A DNA stretch of 64,000 nucleotides from JALYNX01 sp040902845 (lineage in GTDB: Bacteria > Actinomycetota > Acidimicrobiia > Spongiisociales > ZC4RG35): assembly GCA_040902845.1 (NCBI GenBank), contig JBBDWM010000034.1:124001-188000 (forward strand), given 5' to 3'. The notes under the pieces are model-generated. The model ran no database searches. It had not been told where the DNA came from and saw only the letters and a program-made list of their open reading frames with translations. The position numbers were made by a program, and so were the translations under genes. Position 1 is the stretch's first letter. Every line of letters begins with the position of its first letter. Below are positions 60,189-64,000 of this stretch, in pieces.

Positions 60189-61388
60189 ATGCGCCCTGGA
60201 CTGATCTCGATCTTGCTCGTAGTTTCGGCATGCACCGGTGCCCCGGAAATCGCCACTTCCACGTCCGCGGATGCAGCCACCTCGTCGACCCACCCCAACA
60301 CCACGACCCTGGCAACGACGACGACCTTGGCAACGACGACGACCTTGGCAACGACGACGACCTTGGCAACGACGACCACATTGGAGTCGCTGCAGTCACT
60401 TGCCTATCGGGAGTTGGCCACTATGCCGTTCCCGGTCCAGGTCGTGGCCCGGCCCGGCGATGAGTCTGCCTATGTGATCACCAAAGGAGGCCAGATCTGG
60501 CTGCTGGTCGCAGGCGAGGTGGCGCCCGAGCCGGTGCTCGACATCTCGGACCGGGTGCGGAGCCAGGACGAGCAGGGCCTGCTTTCGATGGCACTTCATC
60601 CGACCGACCCGAGCCGGTTCTATCTCCATTACTCCGACGACGCCGGAGACACCGTGGTCTCCGAGTTCACCTTCCTCTCACCGACTCAGGCCGACCCGGA
60701 AAGCGAGCGGGTGTTGTTCCAGGCCGAGCAGCCGGCGCCGAATCACAACGGCGGCATGCTCCAATTCGCCCCCGACGATGCCCTACTGCTCGGGCTCGGC
60801 GACGGGGGAGGCTCCGGTGACCGCTACAACAATGGTCAGAACCCCGACTCCCTGCTGGCGGGGCTGGTCGCCGTAGACGTCGATGGAGGGACCGCGCCTG
60901 CCTCCTATGCCAAGGGCTTGCGCAATCCCTGGCGCTTTTGGATCGACGGCGACCTGATCTATGTGGCCGACGTCGGGCAGGATATTTTCGAGGAGGTCGA
61001 TGTGGTTCCCCTCGAGTCTGGCCACAATTTCGGTTGGCCGATCGCCGAGGGGCTTCATTGCTTCAACGCCCCGGTTTGCGACACCTCGGGCCAGGTGATC
61101 CCTGTGATAGAGATTCGACATGGTGACGCCGGCACCTGTTCGATCACGGGGGGCGTCGTCTATCGAGGCGCTGCGATCCCGGAATTGGACGGTGTCTATC
61201 TCTACTCCGACTATTGCGGCGGATGGCTCCGCTCGTTCCGTTACACCAATGGAGCCGCTGTCGACCAGACCGATTGGACCGATCAGGTCGGGGTACCGGG
61301 TCGGGTGACCAGTTTTGGCGTCGATGGCTCAGGAGAGGTCTATGTGACCACCATCGAGGGTCTGTTTGCCCTCGTCCCCGTTCGCTGA
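60189..61388 (+). CDS. PQQ-dependent sugar dehydrogenase-like lipoprotein (glucose/sorbosone dehydrogenase fold)
   Basis: 399 residues. Lipobox LVVSACTG with C15, then a Thr-rich linker made of four LATTTT units encoded by an 18-bp tandem repeat. The six-bladed propeller shows QVVARPGDESAYVITKGGQI, DEQGLLSMALHPTDPSRFYL, APNHNGGMLQFAPDDALLLG, LGDGGGSGDRYNNGQNPDSL, YAKGLRNPWRFWIDGDLIYV and GHNFGWPIAEGLHCF. This matches the soluble glucose dehydrogenase/HHIP-like family. Acts outside the cell; sugar substrate unknown. Confidence 0.88.
   Translation: MRPGLISILLVVSACTGAPEIATSTSADAATSSTHPNTTTLATTTTLATTTTLATTTTLATTTTLESLQSLAYRELATMPFPVQVVARPGDESAYVITKGGQIWLLVAGEVAPEPVLDISDRVRSQDEQGLLSMALHPTDPSRFYLHYSDDAGDTVVSEFTFLSPTQADPESERVLFQAEQPAPNHNGGMLQFAPDDALLLGLGDGGGSGDRYNNGQNPDSLLAGLVAVDVDGGTAPASYAKGLRNPWRFWIDGDLIYVADVGQDIFEEVDVVPLESGHNFGWPIAEGLHCFNAPVCDTSGQVIPVIEIRHGDAGTCSITGGVVYRGAAIPELDGVYLYSDYCGGWLRSFRYTNGAAVDQTDWTDQVGVPGRVTSFGVDGSGEVYVTTIEGLFALVPVR
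60303..60380. repeat. 18-bp tandem repeat encoding a Thr-rich linker
   Basis: The unit ACGACGACCTTGGCAACG is repeated in tandem about four times (first copy partly diverged, last copy truncated) within the sugar dehydrogenase gene, encoding LATTTT repeats. Copies are nearly identical at DNA level including third positions, so they arose recently by slippage. Copy-number change would keep the frame and only alter linker length. Confidence 0.8.
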
Positions 61389-61412
61389 TCCCGTCTGAAT
61401 AGGCTCCTGCCG

Positions 61413-61835
61413 ATGGCCACCCTGTTCACCAGAATCATCGAGGGCGAGATTCCGGCGACCTTTGTCTGGAAGGACGAACTCTCGGTCGCCTTCATGTCGA
61501 TCAACCCGCTCCGGCCGGGGCACACCCTCGTGGTCCCCCGCGAGGAGGTGGATCACTGGATCGACTGCCCTTCTGCCCTACGCGAGCACCTCCTGGATGT
61601 CGCCCGCGACATCGGCCAGGCCCAGCAAAGGGCCTTTCGCCCGGAGCGGATCGGACTCGTGATCGCCGGGCTCGAGGTGCCACATCTTCATCTCCATGTG
61701 GTCCCGATCAACGGAGCAGCGGACCTCGATTTCTCGAACGCAGCCAAGACCGTCGACGGAAAGGCGTTGGAGGAGTCGGCCTCAGCGATCCGTTACATCC
61801 TTCGCTCGATGGGATCGACCGGAGTCGTCGACTAG
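61413..61835 (+). CDS. HIT-family hydrolase
   Basis: 140 residues. TLFTRIIEGEIPATFVWKDE, SINPLRPGHTLVVPREEVDH and the histidine triad in VPHLHLHVVPINGAADLDF are typical of the HIT/HINT branch, which cleaves nucleoside phosphoramidates or dinucleotides. Size is normal. Stop TAG is immediately followed by the GTG of the EamA gene, so the two are co-transcribed. Confidence 0.92.
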   Translation: MATLFTRIIEGEIPATFVWKDELSVAFMSINPLRPGHTLVVPREEVDHWIDCPSALREHLLDVARDIGQAQQRAFRPERIGLVIAGLEVPHLHLHVVPINGAADLDFSNAAKTVDGKALEESASAIRYILRSMGSTGVVD

Positions 61836-62666
61836 GTGGAGGTCATCCTCGGGGGACTGACCTCGATCCTCTACGGCGTCGCTGATTTCCTGGGCGGCGA
61901 AGGCGCCAAGCGAGCCCCAGCCGCCTCTGTGGTTCTCTGGGCTGGCGTCTTCAGCTTCCCTATTGTCGTGGTCGTTGCCCTGGTCGTGGGGGGTGAGACT
62001 TCGCCGGGGGACTATCTGATAGGTAGCGCCGCCGGTGTGTCCGGAGCGTTCGGGCTCGTGCTGCTCTTCGCCGGGTTGGGTCGGGGGCACGCGGCTGCGG
62101 TGGCTCCGGTGTCTGCTGCCCTTGCCGCGATCGTCCCTGTGGTTGGCGCCGTGATTGGGGGTGAACGGCCCTCGACTCTGGCGTGGATCGGTGTGGGTGT
62201 GGCCGTTCCAGCCATCGTCCTCTGCGCATGGGTGGCCGATCCGGGAGACACACTCGGCGGCGGTGTTCTCTACGGGCTAGCGGCCGGGCTCGGTTTCGGC
62301 GGATTTGCGGCAATCATCAGGTTTACCTCAACCGATTCCAACCTCCTGCCTTTGATCGCATCGCGTGGTGCCACGATGGTCATCGTCCTTTCTTTGACCG
62401 CGGTGGGCGTGTGGAAGTTGGTGGGATTCAAGTCGCTGCCACGTCCGGTGGTCCTGGGTAGCGGACTTCTTGACGTCGCCGGGAATGTCACCCTGTTGCT
62501 GGCGCTTCGCGCCGGTTCCGTGGCGGCGGCGGCCGTGGCGGCGTCCTTCTATCCGGTGGTCACGGTGACATTGGCCGGGTTCGTCAACTCGGAGCACCTA
62601 CGCACCCGGCAGGCTCTGGGTCTCGGACTGGCACTCGCGGCGATGGTTGCAATCACCCTGGGATGA
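61836..62666 (+). CDS. EamA/DMT-superfamily transporter
   Basis: 276 residues from GTG 61836, abutting the HIT stop with no gap. Ten hydrophobic helices in two EamA halves: ILGGLTSILYGVADFLGGEG and VAPVSAALAAIVPVVGAVIG in the first, ASFYPVVTVTLAGFVNSEHL in the second. Substrate unknown (metabolite or drug export is usual). Confidence 0.85.
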   Translation: MEVILGGLTSILYGVADFLGGEGAKRAPAASVVLWAGVFSFPIVVVVALVVGGETSPGDYLIGSAAGVSGAFGLVLLFAGLGRGHAAAVAPVSAALAAIVPVVGAVIGGERPSTLAWIGVGVAVPAIVLCAWVADPGDTLGGGVLYGLAAGLGFGGFAAIIRFTSTDSNLLPLIASRGATMVIVLSLTAVGVWKLVGFKSLPRPVVLGSGLLDVAGNVTLLLALRAGSVAAAAVAASFYPVVTVTLAGFVNSEHLRTRQALGLGLALAAMVAITLG

Positions 62667-63101
62667 TTATCCCCTTACCACCAGCCAGGTCCCGAGGATC
62701 ACCAAACCCATCCCTAGCGCCCGTGGGCCGTCCACCAGGCGCGCCTCAGCGAACCACCCCAGGTGCTCGATCGCGGCCCCGAGGATCAGGGTGGCCGCGG
62801 TGAACAGGGTGAGGCCTGCGCCGAGACCGAGGCGGTCGACGGTGATTCCAAGGGCCGACACAATCACCAACCCCATCAGACCGGCAGTGAACACCCACCA
62901 GGGAAGGCCCTTGAGCTCGCCCAAGCGGCCTCCGCGGAGGGCAAGCATGAGGAGCCCGACGGCGAGGCCTCCGCCTCCGTAGGTTACGAACGTCGAGGCG
63001 AGGGTGCCTACGCGTTGCTCCATCACTCCCAGAAACTGTGACTGCAGGGCGCCGGCCAACCCACCAACGGCCCCCACCAGGACAACAAAAATGAAACTCA
63101 T
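62667..63101 (-). CDS. YdcZ-type (DUF606) small DMT transporter
   Basis: 144 residues with four to five helices: FIFVVLVGAVGGLAGALQSQ, STFVTYGGGGLAVGLLMLAL, FTAGLMGLVIVSALGITVDR and ALGMGLVILGTWLVV. The QSQFLGVMEQRVGTLASTFV segment is typical of YdcZ/DUF606 half-size transporters. The stop is directly adjacent to the convergent EamA stop. It may work as a homodimer or with a second half-transporter not in view. Confidence 0.82.
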   Translation of the reverse strand: MSFIFVVLVGAVGGLAGALQSQFLGVMEQRVGTLASTFVTYGGGGLAVGLLMLALRGGRLGELKGLPWWVFTAGLMGLVIVSALGITVDRLGLGAGLTLFTAATLILGAAIEHLGWFAEARLVDGPRALGMGLVILGTWLVVRG

Positions 63102-63171
63102 GATTGGCTAAGACTGGTCGGTTCACACGTGTCCTTGGTGGATCGGTGAGGCTCGGAGGCGACCCGATGGT

Positions 63172-63666
63172 TCATTCGAGGGGGATTTCCCACTCGTAGG
63201 AGAATTTGGCGACTCGGAGTATCAGTGAAGTCTCAACTCTGGTCACCCCCTGCATGTGACCCAGGCTCTGTGATACGAACTCGAGAAGATGCTCCTGGTC
63301 ATGAAAGAAGGCTTCGACGATCACGTCGTGGCGACCGGTGGCCATACCGACGTATCTCACCTCTGGGTGGGTCATCAACTCGGCGACTATCTCTTCCATC
63401 ATCGGGAGTGATACCGATATCCCGAGAATGGCCGACATGGTCATGCCCACCGCTCTCGGCGTGGGCACCGCCACGATGTTGATGAGGTCGTCCTCGATCA
63501 GTCGTGAGATCCGGTTCCTGACGGTGGCTTCGCTCACATTGAGCAATCGCGCCACTTCACGGTTCGAGGTGCGACCGTTCTTCTGGAGGATGGCCACGAT
63601 TCGACGGTCGATCTCGTCGAGACCTCCGCGTCGACCGACATTCCGCATCGGCTGCTGGCTACTCAT
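63172..63666 (-). CDS. Lrp/AsnC-family transcriptional regulator
   Basis: 164 residues. N-terminal HTH: LDEIDRRIVAILQKNGRTSN, REVARLLNVSEATVRNRISR, LIEDDLINIVAVP. C-terminal RAM (ligand) domain: AILGISVSLPMMEEIVAELM, YVGMATGRHDVIVEAFFHDQ, VTRVETSLILRVAKF. Divergent from an amino-acid permease gene, the usual arrangement for local control of transport. Ligand unknown. Confidence 0.9.
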   Translation of the reverse strand: MSSQQPMRNVGRRGGLDEIDRRIVAILQKNGRTSNREVARLLNVSEATVRNRISRLIEDDLINIVAVPTPRAVGMTMSAILGISVSLPMMEEIVAELMTHPEVRYVGMATGRHDVIVEAFFHDQEHLLEFVSQSLGHMQGVTRVETSLILRVAKFSYEWEIPLE

Positions 63667-63673
63667 AACGCAC

Positions 63674-63698
63674 TATGCAAGCCCCCAGGGTTCGCATA
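63674..63698. promoter_or_regulatory. candidate AsnC/Lrp operator
   Basis: TATGCAA at 63674-63680 faces TTCGCATA at 63691-63698 as a near-perfect inverted repeat (one inserted base), and TATGCAA occurs again directly after it (63696-63702). It lies 8 bases from the lrp start codon and in the lrp-permease divergent promoter. Lrp-type octamers commonly bind such repeated half-sites. Confidence 0.45.
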
Positions 63699-63785
63699 TG
63701 CAACAAATGAGGGGGTGATATTCACGACACGCGCCTCTTTTTGACCCCTACAGTGTCGACACGCGCAGTCTGTAAGGAGGTCGTC

Positions 63786-64000
63786 GTGACAGAACCGGAC
63801 ACCACCGGCTCCCGCCCCGGTGTGTTTTCCAGACCCGCATCGGGCCTGATCCGGGTGGCTGGGTCGACCGACGTCTTCATCTTCAATGTCGGGCTGGTCT
63901 CGATCGGCATCGCGATCGCATTCAACCAGTTGTACGGTCCGAGTCTCTACCCGGGCTCCGCTCCCTGGATCTCGACCCTGCTGGCCGTTGCCGGGATGCT
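63786..64000 (+). CDS. APC-family amino-acid permease, 5' part
   Basis: GTG 63786 follows AAGGAGG (63774-63780) at a good distance and opens VTEPDTTGSRPGVFSRPASG, then LIRVAGSTDVFIFNVGLVSI and GIAIAFNQLYGPSLYPGSAP into the next helix, where the window ends. Short cytoplasmic N-terminus, broken first helix and spacing match APC-superfamily permeases. Divergent from the Lrp/AsnC regulator, which likely controls it. Confidence 0.8.
   Translation, partial: MTEPDTTGSRPGVFSRPASGLIRVAGSTDVFIFNVGLVSIGIAIAFNQLYGPSLYPGSAPWISTLLAVAGM

Noticed and set aside
60152..60379. Minus-strand Val/Lys-rich frame
   Set aside because: Translation of the 18-bp tandem repeat on the wrong strand.

Overview
The window is a high-GC chromosomal segment of an actinobacterium. 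An early-branching, soil, marine or wastewater type lineage such as Acidimicrobiia is my best guess. Three things point there: the iscS-mnmA-ligA-gatCAB neighbourhood, a heme operon using the coproporphyrin branch (HemQ/ChdC with a HemY-type oxidase), and a deazaflavin-type nitroreductase relative. Many genes start with GTG or TTG, and many stop and start codons overlap by 4 or 8 bases, so translational coupling is widespread. No rRNA, intact tRNA, CRISPR array or insertion sequence was seen.

Layout. 0-4.9 kb: a partial SRPBCC gene leaving on the minus strand, then iscS, mnmA, ligA and a Ddn-like gene. 4.85-5.15 kb: a structured leader with a decayed tRNA-Met-like 3' half and a hairpin that reaches into the hemA Shine-Dalgarno. 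5.2-14.3 kb: hemA-C-D-B-L-E-Q-H-Y, a nine-gene operon running from glutamyl-tRNA to coproheme/heme. 14.3-18.4 kb: a membrane protein, a frameshifted cysteine-synthase-like gene, dapD-dapE and small membrane proteins. 18.5-23.5 kb: gatC-gatA-gatB, pyk and a hypothetical gene. 23.5-29.5 kb: a VanW-family protein, a Cas4/RecB-like Fe-S nuclease, arsR divergent from a tiny Cys-rich peptide, OsmC, DUF1697, a PuuD-like peptidase and an FAH-family hydrolase.

29.5-43.8 kb is the metabolic accessory part: a P450, a CHASE sensor kinase, an ltrA remnant, a lipoprotein, a PLP decarboxylase, an ADC-like protein with an aldehyde dehydrogenase, a DUF222-HNH (13E12-type) gene, and a homoprotocatechuate block (hpaE, a MerB-like gene, a MarR regulator, hpaD). 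Two good copies and one degenerate copy of a TTAGG-TT-CCTAA palindrome lie at the P450/FAH, hpaE/marR and hpaD promoters and suggest one MarR regulon. 43.8-53.3 kb: two dynamin-like GTPases and MscS, a lipid kinase, a degenerate ADP-ribosylglycohydrolase, an MFS transporter, an alcohol dehydrogenase, an aminotransferase and an LEA-like protein. 53.4-57.6 kb: an envelope module made of a membrane phosphatase/sulfatase-like enzyme, a kinase-like plus methyltransferase fusion, and a 62-residue membrane protein. 57.6-64 kb: a nuclease-LTD lipoprotein, a LapA-like protein, a frameshifted MFS gene, a sugar dehydrogenase lipoprotein with an 18-bp tandem repeat, HIT, EamA, YdcZ, Lrp/AsnC and the start of an amino-acid permease.

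Three loci carry broken frames (about 15.5-15.7 kb, 32.8-33.1 kb and 59.9 kb). The small shifts could be true pseudogenes or assembly indels. The ltrA remnant needs a real deletion. The strongest candidates for new biology are the hemA leader, the arsR-linked micropeptide, the MarR/hpa regulon with its embedded MerB-like protein, and the envelope module.
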